Of a stretch of DNA of 64,000 bases, positions 55,093 through 63,309 are shown one piece after another. Source of the DNA: FEN-1219 sp963810755 (lineage in GTDB: Bacteria; Pseudomonadota; Gammaproteobacteria; Steroidobacterales; Rariloculaceae); NCBI GenBank assembly GCA_963810755.1, contig CAWEOP010000008.1, positions 372,001-436,000 on the forward strand, written 5' to 3'. The notes below the pieces were generated by a model. That model saw nothing but the letters and a program-made list of their open reading frames with translations, was not told the DNA's origin and made no database searches. Each line of letters begins with the position of its first letter. Within the stretch, counting starts at the first letter, position 1. Made by a program: the position numbers and the translations under genes.

Positions 55093-55839
55093 CTAACGGT
55101 CCGGCAGGAACCGCCAACAGAAGAACAACGCCGCCTCGAACAGCGCGTACATCGGCAGCGCGAGCAGTGTCTGCGAGAACACGTCGGGCGGGGTGAGGAT
55201 CATGCCGAGGACGAACGCGGCGAGGAACACGTACGGCCGCGACTGCGCGAGGGATTTGCGCGACACGAGCCCGATCCACACCACGATGATGATCGCGATC
55301 GGCACTTGGAACGCGAACCCGAACGCGAGCAGCATGCCGATCGTGAAATCGAGATAGGCGTTGATGTCCGTCATCACGGTCACGCCCTTCGGGGCGACGG
55401 TGGTGAAGAACTTGAACGCCATCGGCAGCACGAGGAAGAACGCGAACGCGACGCCGACATAGAACAGAACCGCGCTGGCCACGATGAACGACGGCGCGAT
55501 GCGGCGCTTCGAATCGGGCAGCCACCCGTCGATGAGCCGCCAGAGTTGATAGAGGATGATCGGCATCGCGAGGAATACCGACAGCCAGAGCGTCGCCTTG
55601 AGCGGCGTGAGGAACGGCGACGCGACGTCCTTCGCGATCATCTTCGCGTCCGCAGGCAGGCGCGCCATCATCGGCTCGGCGATCAGCTTGAATATCTTCT
55701 CGGAGAACGGCGTGAGCGCGAGCGCGATCGCGCCGAGCGCGAGCACCATTTTCACGCCGCGCGAGCGAGCCTCGAGAACTCCGTCGAGCAGACTGCGGCC
55801 GATGCGGCGCGCGGTGGGATCGATCTCGAAGTCGTTCAC
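55093..55839 (-). CDS. tatC: Sec-independent protein translocase TatC
   Basis: About 248 residues from GTG 55839; further upstream the frame reads as non-coding. Six helices and TatC blocks: 'FKLIAEPMMARLPADAKMIAKDVASPFLTPLKATLWLSVFLAMPIILYQLWRLI', 'FFLVLPMAFKFFTT', 'INAYLDFTIGMLLAFGFAFQVPIAIIIVVWIGLVS' and 'RPYVFLAAFVLGMILTPPDVFSQTLLALPMYALFE'. The cytoplasmic N-terminus, normally 'HLxELRxRL', appears as 'LLDGVLEARSRGV', which is somewhat divergent. No tatA or tatB is adjacent. A twin-arginine substrate gene lies 3 kb away (58348-59280). Confidence 0.9.
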   Translation of the reverse strand: MNDFEIDPTARRIGRSLLDGVLEARSRGVKMVLALGAIALALTPFSEKIFKLIAEPMMARLPADAKMIAKDVASPFLTPLKATLWLSVFLAMPIILYQLWRLIDGWLPDSKRRIAPSFIVASAVLFYVGVAFAFFLVLPMAFKFFTTVAPKGVTVMTDINAYLDFTIGMLLAFGFAFQVPIAIIIVVWIGLVSRKSLAQSRPYVFLAAFVLGMILTPPDVFSQTLLALPMYALFEAALFFCWRFLPDR

Positions 55840-55939
55840 GGAAGAAGCGGCGAAGGCACGTGCATGACCGCGTATGTTAGTCGAAGACGCGCCACAGTAG
55901 ACTCGGAAGACAACGAAAGATCCAAGAGGCGCGAAATCG

Positions 55940-56491
55940 ATGACCACGATCCTCGGAATCTCCGGCAGCTTGCGCTCGGGCTCCTTCAATGCCGCGCTGC
56001 TCCGAGCCGCGGCGGCGGAGATGCCCGCCGGCGCGCAGCTCGAGATCGGCACGATCAAGGGAATTCCGCTCTACGACGGCGACGTCGAGGCGGCGAGCGG
56101 CCTGCCTGCCGCCGTCGCGAAGCTCAAGGAGCAGGTCGTCGCGGCCGACGGGCTGCTGCTCGTGACGCCCGAGTACAACAACTCGATCCCGGGCGTGTTC
56201 AAGAACGCGATCGACTGGTTGTCGCGGCCGGTTGCCGACATCCCGCGCGTGTTCGGCGGCCGCAAGGTCGCGGTGATCGGGGCGTCGCCGGGCGGATTCG
56301 GCACGCTGCTGTCGCAGACGGCGTGGCTGCCGGTGCTGAAGACGCTCGGAACGAACGCGTGGTTCGGCGCGCGCCTCCAGGTCTCGCGCGCCGGCGACGT
56401 GTTCGACAAGGACGGCAAGCTCGTCGACGAGCGCGTGCGCGACCAGCTGCGCAAGTTCCTCGCGGGTTTCGCGGAGTTCGTGGACGGATAG
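55940..56491 (+). CDS. NAD(P)H-dependent FMN reductase
   Basis: 183 residues, standard for the family. Flavodoxin-like fold: 'ILGISGSLRSGSFNAALLRAAA' (FMN phosphate loop), 'LLLVTPEYNNSIPGVFKNAIDWLSRP' (the PEYN-S-PG signature) and 'VAVIGASPGGFGT'. Related enzymes (ChrR/AzoR/SsuE group) reduce FMN, quinones, azo dyes or chromate in the cytoplasm. The divergent neighbour is tatC, across 100 bp. Confidence 0.93.
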   Translation: MTTILGISGSLRSGSFNAALLRAAAAEMPAGAQLEIGTIKGIPLYDGDVEAASGLPAAVAKLKEQVVAADGLLLVTPEYNNSIPGVFKNAIDWLSRPVADIPRVFGGRKVAVIGASPGGFGTLLSQTAWLPVLKTLGTNAWFGARLQVSRAGDVFDKDGKLVDERVRDQLRKFLAGFAEFVDG

Positions 56492-56634
56492 CTCGCCGCG
56501 GCTGCGCCGGCGCGCGTGGACCGCGCGCCGCCCGTCGTAGCGTTCGGCGCCCGCTCGCGTGCGGCCGTGCCTGTAGTAACATGCCCGAGCCGCGCGGGTT
56601 GCGCGGCTTGCATTTCGCCGGAGACATTCTCGAC

Positions 56635-57489
56635 ATGAAAAAGCAAAGCTACTTGGCCCTCGCGGGGTTCTTGGCCGCCTCGTTCGCCATGCCGTACGCG
56701 CACGCGCAATTCGGCAACGAGCCCTCGAAGCTCTCGCTCGTGAAGGTCCAAGACGACGTCTACGTGATCCACAACGACTACGTGCCGGGCAACGTGACGG
56801 CGCTGATCACGAACGAAGGCGTCATCCTCGTCGACGACAAGTTCGAGATCGACCACGACAACATCATGAAGATGTTGAAGACCGTGACGAACCAACCGGT
56901 CAAGTACGTCATCAACACTCACTTCCATGGCGACCACAGCGGCGGCAACGCGAAGCTCCAGGTCGAAGGCACGCTCGCGGTCGCGTCCGTGAACGCGCGC
57001 GCGCGCATGGTCGAGACGAAGATGACGGGCCTGCCGAACATCACCGTGCAGCCGCGCGGCAGCATTTGGCTCGGCGGCAAGTCCGCGGAGATCTATTGGT
57101 TCGGGCGCGCGCACACCGACGGCGACATCGTCGTGCTGTTCCCGCAGAACAGGGTGCTCGCGGCCGGCGACATGTACACGAACGGCGAAGGCACGCCGCA
57201 GCTCATCGACTACTCGGGCGGCGGCAGCGCGAAGGAGTGGACGGCCACCGTCGAGCAAGCGACCAAGCTCGACTTCGACACCGTCGTGCCGGGGCACGGC
57301 AACGTCGTGAAGAAGGCCGACCTCGTGGCCTACGTCGACAGTACGAAACGCCTCACTGAGCTCGTGACGCAGATGGTGAAGCAAGGCAAGTCGAAGGCCG
57401 ACGTCGAGAAGGCGATGCGGATGGAGTTCGGCTGGCAAGACTTCCACGTGCAGATGGCGCTCGACGGCCTCATCAACGAAATGAAGTGA
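56635..57489 (+). CDS. Exported metallo-beta-lactamase-fold hydrolase
   Basis: 284 residues from ATG 56635 with a signal peptide (1-25, ending AHAQ). Zinc ligands: 'THFHGDHSGGN' (HxHxDH), 'AHTDGD' and 'PGHGNVVKK', the layout of class B3-like MBL-fold enzymes and related hydrolases, with 'NVTALITNEGVILVDDKFEIDH' preceding. Substrate unknown; metallo-beta-lactamase activity is not implied. The frame is open far upstream, which is a GC artefact. Its stop overlaps the GTG of the DUF4159 gene (GTGA). Confidence 0.9.
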   Translation: MKKQSYLALAGFLAASFAMPYAHAQFGNEPSKLSLVKVQDDVYVIHNDYVPGNVTALITNEGVILVDDKFEIDHDNIMKMLKTVTNQPVKYVINTHFHGDHSGGNAKLQVEGTLAVASVNARARMVETKMTGLPNITVQPRGSIWLGGKSAEIYWFGRAHTDGDIVVLFPQNRVLAAGDMYTNGEGTPQLIDYSGGGSAKEWTATVEQATKLDFDTVVPGHGNVVKKADLVAYVDSTKRLTELVTQMVKQGKSKADVEKAMRMEFGWQDFHVQMALDGLINEMK

Positions 57490-58242
57490 GCGCGCGCGGC
57501 GTGAAGCCGTATTCACTAGCTGCGTTAGGCGGGCTCGCGGCGCTCCTCGGCGCGAGCCTCGCCTACGCGCAGTTCGGCCGGCGCTACTACGTGCCGGAAG
57601 ACAATCCCAACGTGCCCGCGACCGAGGTGATCCTACAGCGCTGGCACTTCGGCACGAACGGCGCGATCCGGACACATGGGTTGGTCGCACAACTACCCCG
57701 AGTCCGAGGTTCACTTGAACGAGTTCATCGGCCGCACGACGCGCGTCGACGTCGAGCCCGACTCCTATCGGCTGCTCGAGCTCAGCAGCGAGGAAATCTT
57801 CAAGTATCCGTTCGCATACATTTCCGAGCCCGGCGAGATGGAGATGACCGAGGCCGAGGTCGCGAACCTGCGCGAGTACGTCGACCGCGGCGGCTTCATT
57901 CTCATCGACGACTTCGACACGTGGCACATGGACAACCTTCGCGAGGAGATGCGGCGCGTGTTTCCGGACCGCCAGTTCGAGCGGCTCACCATCGGCAACC
58001 CGATCTTCGATCTCGCGTACAAGGTCGAGGACCTCGACAGCATGGCGCCTTACGTGCAGGGCGACGATCCCGTGTACTACGGGTTCAGGAACGGCCAAGG
58101 CCAGATCGCGATCGTCGCGCTGCACAACAACGATCTCGCGAACTTCTGGGAGTGGTACGGCCTCCCGGGATACCCGCTGAAACCCGCCACCGACGCGTTT
58201 CGGCTCGGGACGAACTTCATCGTTCATGCGATGACGCACTGA
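57486..58242 (+). CDS. DUF4159 domain protein, exported (one +1 frameshift)
   Basis: About 252 residues when one base near 57672 is removed. GTG 57486 starts a signal peptide ('LAALGGLAALLGASLAYAQ'), followed by 'FGRRYYVPEDNPNVPATEV' and, after the shift, 'MGWSHNYPESEVHLNEFI', 'EEIFKYPFAYISEPGEMEMTEAEVANLREYVDRGGFILIDDF', the DUF4159 pattern (a Rossmann-like, von Willebrand-like fold). 'PVYYGFRNGQGQIAIVALHNNDLANFWEW' near the end also fits. Family function unknown; members are often near MoxR/vWA genes. Coupled to the MBL-fold gene by a GTGA overlap. Confidence 0.87.
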
Positions 58243-58347
58243 TCGGCCGCGCACGGCGGTGCGGAGGTGCGCCGGCCGGGCGCCCGCGTGCCGCCGCTGC
58301 GGCGAAGCTGCTAAGCTTTCGCGGCGTCGAACCCAAGGAGCCACGTG

Positions 58348-59280
58348 ATGAGCGACCACCCTACGATCAACCGGCGAAGCTTCCTGGCCACCGCTTCGGC
58401 GGCGGCCGCGGCGCTCGGCGCCGGCGGCGTTCCGACTTTCGGCGCGTTCGCACAGGCGATGCCGCAGCGGCGCATTCCGAGCACCGGCGAAATGCTGCCC
58501 GTGATCGGGCTCGGCTCGAGCAAAGTCGTGTCGGAGATCGCGGCGAAGGGCGAGGCACCGCTAGCGGGCGTGCTCCGGATGCTCGTCGAGCACGGCGGCA
58601 AGCTCGTCGACACCTGGCCGCGCAACGCCGACAACGACGCGGGCTTCGGCCGCGTCGCGAGCGCTCCGGACCTGCGCGACAAGTTGTTCGTCACGACCAA
58701 GATCGATCGAGTCGGCAAAGAGGCGGGTATCGCGCAATTTCGTGAGACGCAGCGCAACTATCAGCGTCAAAAGCTCGATCTCGTGCAGATTTTCAGCTTG
58801 ACGGACCTCGACGTGCATTGGCCGACGCTCAAGGAATGGAAGGCCGCCGGCGACGCGCGCTATATCGGCGTCACCGTCGCGGAGGCGGAGCTCTACGAGC
58901 AGCTCGAACGTTTCCTGCAGCGCGAGAAGCCGGACTTCGTGCAGATGAATTACTCGATCACGGAGCGCGGCACGGAGAACCGGCTGCTGCCGCTCGCGGC
59001 GGATCGCGGGCTCGCCGTGCTGATCAACCGGCCGTTCATGAACGGCGCGTACTTCGGCAAGCTCGAAGGCAAGCCGCTGCCGGCATGGGCGGCCGAGTTC
59101 GATTGCAAGACATGGGCGCAGTTCTCTCTCAAGTACATCCTCGCGAACTCGGCCGTCACGTGCGTGCTGACGGAGACGAGCGATCCGAAGCACATGGCCG
59201 AGAACGCGCTGACCGCATTCGGTCCGCTGCCTGACGCGGCGGCCCGCCAGCGCATGCGCGAATTCATCGACGGAGTTTGA
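58348..59280 (+). CDS. Tat-exported aldo/keto-reductase-fold protein with altered active site
   Basis: 310 residues. The ATG at 58348 has AAGGAG eight bases upstream (a GTG at 58345 is in frame). Twin-arginine leader 'NRRSFLATASAAAAALGAGGV'. The barrel shows 'IPSTGEMLPVIGLGSSKV', 'GKLVDTWPRNADN', 'KLFVTTKID', 'KLDLVQIFSLTDLDVHWPTLKEWK' and 'RYIGVTVAEAELYEQLE', an AKR-like order. In the catalytic tetrad the Asp ('VDT') and Lys ('TTK') remain, but the Tyr position (usually SPMYG) is Asn in WPRN and the His position (usually QVHNL) is Phe in QIFSL. It may bind a cofactor without reducing carbonyls. Tat export suggests folding in the cytoplasm. Confidence 0.87.
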   Translation: MSDHPTINRRSFLATASAAAAALGAGGVPTFGAFAQAMPQRRIPSTGEMLPVIGLGSSKVVSEIAAKGEAPLAGVLRMLVEHGGKLVDTWPRNADNDAGFGRVASAPDLRDKLFVTTKIDRVGKEAGIAQFRETQRNYQRQKLDLVQIFSLTDLDVHWPTLKEWKAAGDARYIGVTVAEAELYEQLERFLQREKPDFVQMNYSITERGTENRLLPLAADRGLAVLINRPFMNGAYFGKLEGKPLPAWAAEFDCKTWAQFSLKYILANSAVTCVLTETSDPKHMAENALTAFGPLPDAAARQRMREFIDGV

Positions 59281-59282
59281 GA

Positions 59283-59942
59283 ATGACGACGCTGTGGTCG
59301 ACTTGGCTGGACCTGATTTCCTCCCTGCTGACGCTGTTGTCGGCTCAGGTAGGGCTCGGCACCGGGCTCGCGATCGTCGCGCTCACGCTGCTCTTGCGCA
59401 CGCTCGTGCTACCGATCACTTGGCAGAACGCCTATCGAGGCTATATCCGGCAGCGCAAGCTCGCGCTTCTACAGCCGGAGCTCGCGCGCTTGAAGGAGCG
59501 CCATGCGCGCGACCCGCAGAAGTACTCGGCCGCGATGTTGACGCTTTATCGCGAGCACGGGCTGTCGATGATCGACGGCCGCGCGCTCGTCGGTGCGTTG
59601 GTGCAGATGCCGCTGCTGCTCGGTGTGTTCAATGCGCTGCGGCGCGGTGTGGCACACGGACGGTTCCTCTGGGTGAGCGACCTCGCGAAGCCCGACCTCG
59701 CATTCGCGATCGTCGCGGGCGTCACGACGGCCTTGTTGACGCTCGCGGCGCCCGATCTCCCGGATCACATACGAATGGTGATGCTGATCGTGCCGGCCGT
59801 CTGCCTCGCCCTCACCGCGATGCACTTCGCGTCGGGTATCGCGCTCTACTGGGCGACGTCGAACGTGTTCAGCGCGGCGCAGACGCTCACGCTGCGCGCG
59901 GTGATCGCGCGCCGCGTCGCGCAGGGCGCCATCAAGCTCTGA
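59283..59942 (+). CDS. YidC/Oxa1-family membrane protein insertase-like protein
   Basis: 219 residues from ATG 59283 (a TTG at 59277 is also in frame). Helices: 'GTGLAIVALTLLLRTLVLPITW', 'VGALVQMPLLLGVFNAL', 'LAFAIVAGVTTALLTLAA', 'MVMLIVPAVCLALTAMHFASGIALYWATSNVFSAAQTL', with a basic coiled segment between helices 1 and 2 ('YIRQRKLALLQPELARLKERHARDP'). These are the Oxa1/YidC core features; the large periplasmic domain of Gram-negative YidC is missing, so this is not the main YidC. The short form may insert a specific partner. It follows the AKR gene by two bases and is co-transcribed with it. Confidence 0.88.
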   Translation: MTTLWSTWLDLISSLLTLLSAQVGLGTGLAIVALTLLLRTLVLPITWQNAYRGYIRQRKLALLQPELARLKERHARDPQKYSAAMLTLYREHGLSMIDGRALVGALVQMPLLLGVFNALRRGVAHGRFLWVSDLAKPDLAFAIVAGVTTALLTLAAPDLPDHIRMVMLIVPAVCLALTAMHFASGIALYWATSNVFSAAQTLTLRAVIARRVAQGAIKL

Positions 59943-59945
59943 GCG

Positions 59946-60230
59946 TCAGCAGCGGCAATAGCTGGTTTCGCTGAAACGCCCCGAGCGTTCGCAAGCGAGC
60001 GGTGCGCCGGACGAGCACCGGTAGCGGTCGAGTAGGTCCGTCGGCAATTCCCGCAGAGTCGGACCCATCAGATACATCTTCGAAGGATCGGCGTACACGG
60101 GGCCATTCGGACGGTAGATCGGCCCGCTGTATTGAAACTGACTCGACGCGCCGGAGGTTGTGCCTTCGAGTGCGCTGCAGCCCGCGAGAAAGAATGCTAT
60201 GGCGGCGACCTGCGCGACCGGTCTCGCCAT
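59946..60230 (-). CDS. Small lipoprotein
   Basis: 94 residues from ATG 60230. Lipobox LAGC at about residues 15-18 ('VAAIAFFLAGCSALEG'). The mature part is rich in Tyr, Pro and Ser with Cys near the end (RCSSGAPLACE, SYCRC), perhaps two disulfides. No known domain. It converges with the YidC-like gene, with only three bases between the stops. A longer start at 60266 is possible but hides the leader. Confidence 0.65.
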   Translation of the reverse strand: MARPVAQVAAIAFFLAGCSALEGTTSGASSQFQYSGPIYRPNGPVYADPSKMYLMGPTLRELPTDLLDRYRCSSGAPLACERSGRFSETSYCRC

Positions 60231-60597
60231 GACCCAGAGATCCGGCAGCAACGCTAGCAGACGCATTTAGGGCTCCTTGCCAAAGTGAAACATCGCGGCG
60301 GCTCACTCTTCGATCGGCCGATGTCTCGAGGCGCGAATCCTTTGTAGGCCTCGCATACGATCATCACTAAGCACGAAGCGTGCCTACGTGCGACAACTCG
60401 CGGGAACGTTGCTATTTGCAGTCTCGGCGGCGACGGCCGCCGAAAATTTGCGCGCTCGGCGTGCGCGGACGCGTTGGCAGCGCACAGGAACAGTGCTCGC
60501 CGCACACTGGATCGAGAAACGCGTCACGTTGAGTTTTGTTGCAGCGTCGGGTGATGGTCGCGACTGCGTCGCGACGAGGCTGCGGCGACAACGAGCG
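60231..60597. other. 367-bp intergenic region, no gene seen
   Basis: Contains a hairpin CGGCGGC-GACG-GCCGCCG (60425-60442) next to AAAATTT, and the stronger repeat at 60557-60575 listed separately. The promoter of the lipoprotein gene must lie in 60231-60400, which is AT-richer than its surroundings. No small ORF with a convincing start is seen. Confidence 0.35.
60557..60575 (-). terminator. Perfect hairpin downstream of the GNAT gene
   Basis: GTCGCGAC-TGC-GTCGCGAC, an 8-bp stem with a 3-nt loop, 22 bp beyond the GNAT stop on the minus strand. No T run follows. It could end or protect the GNAT transcript. Confidence 0.4.
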
Positions 60598-61056
60598 CTA
60601 GTCGGAGCGGTTCGTCCGGTCCTCGGGGCGAAGGTAGCGCTTGAAGTAGCCGGAGCTCGCCTCGAAGCCGAGCTCCTCGTAGAACTCCGTTGCGGCGCGG
60701 GTCGCGAGGCCCACGAGCCGGCACCGTCCGCCCGCGGCCCAGTTCTCGAATTCCGCCATCAGCGCGCGGCCGACGCCGCGCCGCCGTTCGTTCGCGACGA
60801 CTAGGATCTCGTCGACCCAAGCGATCTTGCCGCCCGCGTAAAACGTCTCGTGCGCGTCGCCCGCGATGTAGCCGACGAGCAGCGTGTCGATCTCGGCCAC
60901 CGCGACGAACGCGTCGGCGTCCTTGAGCTTCAGGCGCAGCGAGTGCGCGAACGCCTCGGAGCTCGGCGCCGTCGGTGTCGGAAACTGTTTCACGAGCGCG
61001 AACAGCGCGAGCTCGTCCGCGACCCGCGCGCGGCGAACTTGCAGCAGGCCGCTCAT
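60598..61056 (-). CDS. GNAT-family N-acetyltransferase
   Basis: 152 residues. The acetyl-CoA binding motif is 'VDEILVVANERRRGVGRALMAEFENWA' (R-R-x-G-x-G-x-x-L), preceded by 'LLVGYIAGDAHETF' and followed by 'LVGLATRAATEFYEELGFEASSGYFKRYL', the standard C-terminal half of the fold. Cytoplasmic; substrate unknown. It ends 367 bp before the lipoprotein start and lies 36 bp downstream of the PQQ sugar dehydrogenase gene on the same strand, so co-transcription is possible. Confidence 0.92.
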   Translation of the reverse strand: MSGLLQVRRARVADELALFALVKQFPTPTAPSSEAFAHSLRLKLKDADAFVAVAEIDTLLVGYIAGDAHETFYAGGKIAWVDEILVVANERRRGVGRALMAEFENWAAGGRCRLVGLATRAATEFYEELGFEASSGYFKRYLRPEDRTNRSD

Positions 61057-61092
61057 GCGCGTCGCGAAGAGTACATGGCGTGCCGCGGCGCG

Positions 61093-62289
61093 TTACTGCG
61101 CCGGCTCGATCCGCAGCACCGCGCCGTTGTCATCATCGGTGAGGAGATAGAGGAGCTCGTCCGGGCCTTGCTTCACGTCGCGGATGCGCTGCCGTAAATC
61201 GACGAGCAGCATCTCGCGGCGTAGCTCTTCCATGTTCTCGTTGAACAGCACGCGTTCCAGGTGACCGGTGCCCGGGATCTCGCCCATCCGCATTCCGCCG
61301 ACGAACATGTCTCCCTTCCACTTCGGCAGCTTGCTGCCCGTGTAGAACGCCATGCCGGAAATCGCGATGGCCGGTGTCCAGTACACGATTGGGTCGATGA
61401 AGCCCTCGCGCGAGAACCCTTTGGACTGCCATGGCCCCGGATACGTGCGCCCCAGGCTCACGAGCGGCCAGCCATAGTTGCCGCCCGCCTGCAGAATGTT
61501 GACCTCGTCGCCGCCGTTCGGGCCGTTCTCATCCTCCCAAATCTGGCCCGTGCCCGGATGAACGGCGATTCCCATGCCGTTGCGATGCCCAATCGTGAAC
61601 ACCTCGGGCGCGCCGCCCTTGCCGACGAACGGATTGCCGGGCGCGGCCGTGCCGTCGTCGCGCAAGCGCAGCACCTTGCCGGCGTGCGTCGCGGGATCTT
61701 GCGTGGTGTCGTCGTTGCCCCCGGAGGTCATATATAAGAAACCGTCGGGGCCGAACACGAGGCGCGCCGCCTCGCCGCTGCCTTCGCCCGCAACGAAGAG
61801 CTCCTTCACGTCGACGAGCGCCTTGCCATCCCAGCGGCCGCGCGCGAGCGCGAGCGTCGCGGTGGTCGCGTCCGCGGGCCTCGTGTACGAGAGATAGACG
61901 TAGTGGTTGTCCGCGAATTTCGGATGCAGCGCGATGTCCATGAGGCCGCCGAGGCCGTTCGCGCGCACGCTCGGAGGAGCGCCCACGGGGTTGGGGTCGA
62001 GCACGCCGTTCCGAATCGCACGTACCTGTCCGCCGCGCTCGGTCACGAGCATCACGCCGTCCGGAAGGAACGCCTGGCTCCATGGACGCTTCAGGCCGCG
62101 CGCGTAGACGACGACGCGAATGTCCTGGCCTTCGGCCGTGTGATAGACGACCGGCTTGTCCGGCAGCGCCGGGATCGCGATGCCGCTCGGCGCGACCGGG
62201 ATGCCGTTCCGGAACTCCACGCGTTGCTGCGCGGCGGCCGAGGACGCGACGAGGATTGCGAGGCCGATGGACAACGAGATCGAACGCAT
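61093..62289 (-). CDS. PQQ-dependent sugar dehydrogenase-like protein (Asd/YliI type)
   Basis: 398 residues from ATG 62289 (GAGGGGGA upstream); signal peptide about 1-20, ending AAAQ. The six-bladed GSDH propeller blocks are present: 'LKRPWSQAFLPDGVMLVTERGGQVRAI', 'GGLMDIALHPKFADNHYVYLSYT', 'RLVFGPDGFLYMTSGG', 'GKVLRLRDDGTAAPGNPF', 'FTIGHRNGMGIAVHPGTGQIWEDENGPNGGDEVN', 'GGNYGWPLVSLG'. It resembles E. coli YliI (aldose sugar dehydrogenase), unlike the sGDH-type enzyme at 33211-34647. Periplasmic oxidation of aldoses; acceptor unknown. Confidence 0.93.
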   Translation of the reverse strand: MRSISLSIGLAILVASSAAAQQRVEFRNGIPVAPSGIAIPALPDKPVVYHTAEGQDIRVVVYARGLKRPWSQAFLPDGVMLVTERGGQVRAIRNGVLDPNPVGAPPSVRANGLGGLMDIALHPKFADNHYVYLSYTRPADATTATLALARGRWDGKALVDVKELFVAGEGSGEAARLVFGPDGFLYMTSGGNDDTTQDPATHAGKVLRLRDDGTAAPGNPFVGKGGAPEVFTIGHRNGMGIAVHPGTGQIWEDENGPNGGDEVNILQAGGNYGWPLVSLGRTYPGPWQSKGFSREGFIDPIVYWTPAIAISGMAFYTGSKLPKWKGDMFVGGMRMGEIPGTGHLERVLFNENMEELRREMLLVDLRQRIRDVKQGPDELLYLLTDDDNGAVLRIEPAQ

Positions 62290-62380
62290 GTCAGTCCCCC
62301 TCAAAAAATCTGCGAAACGCGCTATCGCGAAGCGTCGCGTCCGCCGAGCACGTCGTCACGCCGGACGAGCTGCGCGGGCG

Positions 62381-62686
62381 TCAGTCCGCGCGAGCTCCGA
62401 GCCGCGCGACGATCTCTTTGGGCACCGAGTAGAACTTGAAGACGTAGCTGGGATCGCGCAGGCCGTGCGACTCGCGTTGGACGATGACGGCGAGCAGACG
62501 GTCTGCGGCGCGCGCGACGAGCGCTTCGCGGGTCGCTGCGTGCGCGTCGCCATCCTTCGGGGCGCTTGCGTCGTAGTCGCGCAGGTCGCGGAGCGCGGTC
62601 TCGAACCTTCGACCCGCGAGTCCGAGTGACTCGGCCTTTTCCTGCGCGATCTCTTGGTCGATCGCCTCGGTGCCTTTCGTGCTCAT
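62381..62686 (-). CDS. DUF6665 family small protein
   Basis: 101 residues, all helical in appearance. 'DQEIAQEKAESLGLAGRRFETALRDL' and 'LAVIVQRESHGLRDPSYVFKFYSVPKEIVARLG' match the DUF6665 pattern (charged N-terminal helix, then 'VQREaxGLRD...YxVP'). No signal peptide, function unknown. It stands alone between the sugar dehydrogenase start and the NHL fragment. Confidence 0.8.
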   Translation of the reverse strand: MSTKGTEAIDQEIAQEKAESLGLAGRRFETALRDLRDYDASAPKDGDAHAATREALVARAADRLLAVIVQRESHGLRDPSYVFKFYSVPKEIVARLGARAD

Positions 62687-62794
62687 CGCGCTGCTTTATC
62701 GAGCTAAACGGCCGCGATGTCAACGAGTCGGTGCGCCGGGCTCCAGCGTCACGCCGCATACTCGCCGGCGTCGCCGGTCCGTGCGCCGAGTCGG

Positions 62795-63148
62795 CTAGTT
62801 GGTCGGGACGAAGCGCTGCACGCGCTTGCCCGTATCCACCTCGCCCGTATAGAGGTTGCCGCGCGAGTCCGACGCGGCGACGTGCACCCAATGGAAGCCG
62901 CCGCCGCTGTGGCCCATGAACCCGATCTCGCCGAGAGGTTCGCCGGTCTTGCGATCGAGGATCCAGACGACGTTGTTCATGATGTCCGTGACGAACATGT
63001 GCTGCTGCGCGGGCGGTCGTGAGAACGTGATCGAGCCGGCGGCGCCGCGGTCGAGCGTCCACGGCGCGACGAAGAACTCCGTGCGGAACTCGCCTTGCTT
63101 CGTGAACACCTGGATCCGATCGCCCTGGCGGTCGGTCAGGTTGGGTCG
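62795..63148 (-). pseudogene. C-terminal fragment of an NHL-repeat (amidating-lyase-like) protein
   Basis: About 118 codons ending in a stop. The frame begins abruptly inside the fold at 'DRQGDRIQVFTKQGEFRTEFFVAPWTL' and runs through 'MFVTDIMNNVVWILDRKTGEPLGEIG' to 'FHWVHVAASDSRGNLYTGEVDTGKRVQRFV', the last blades of an NHL propeller of the peptidyl-alpha-hydroxyglycine amidating lyase-like type. There is no start or signal peptide, and upstream (higher coordinates) the sequence becomes unrelated and meets the promoter of a plus-strand gene of the same family (63310). It looks like a truncated paralogue. Confidence 0.7.
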
Positions 63149-63309
63149 TAGCGGTAACGGGTACGCCGGCATTCGCGGTGCGCTCCGGGGTGGCAGGGCT
63201 AGGCGGCGCGTTACTCGTCGACGGCTGCGCGCCGCCCGCACCCTGCGGGTTCCTCGGCCCCGACGATTCTTATACGATCGAAGCGGCTGCATGCTCAGGG
63301 GGAATCTCC

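Noticed and set aside
12446..58242. Programmed +1 frameshifting as a genome-wide mechanism
   Set aside because: No common slippery heptamer, stop or stimulatory structure at the sites; uniform insertion direction and G/C doublets fit sequencing error better.
56071..58359. 762-codon antisense frame over FMN reductase, MBL and DUF4159 genes
   Set aside because: Spans three well-supported sense genes and their gaps, which a real gene would not.
60388..60804. Plus-strand ORF in the lipoprotein-GNAT gap
   Set aside because: Mostly antisense to the GNAT gene and interrupted by strong hairpins; no domain.
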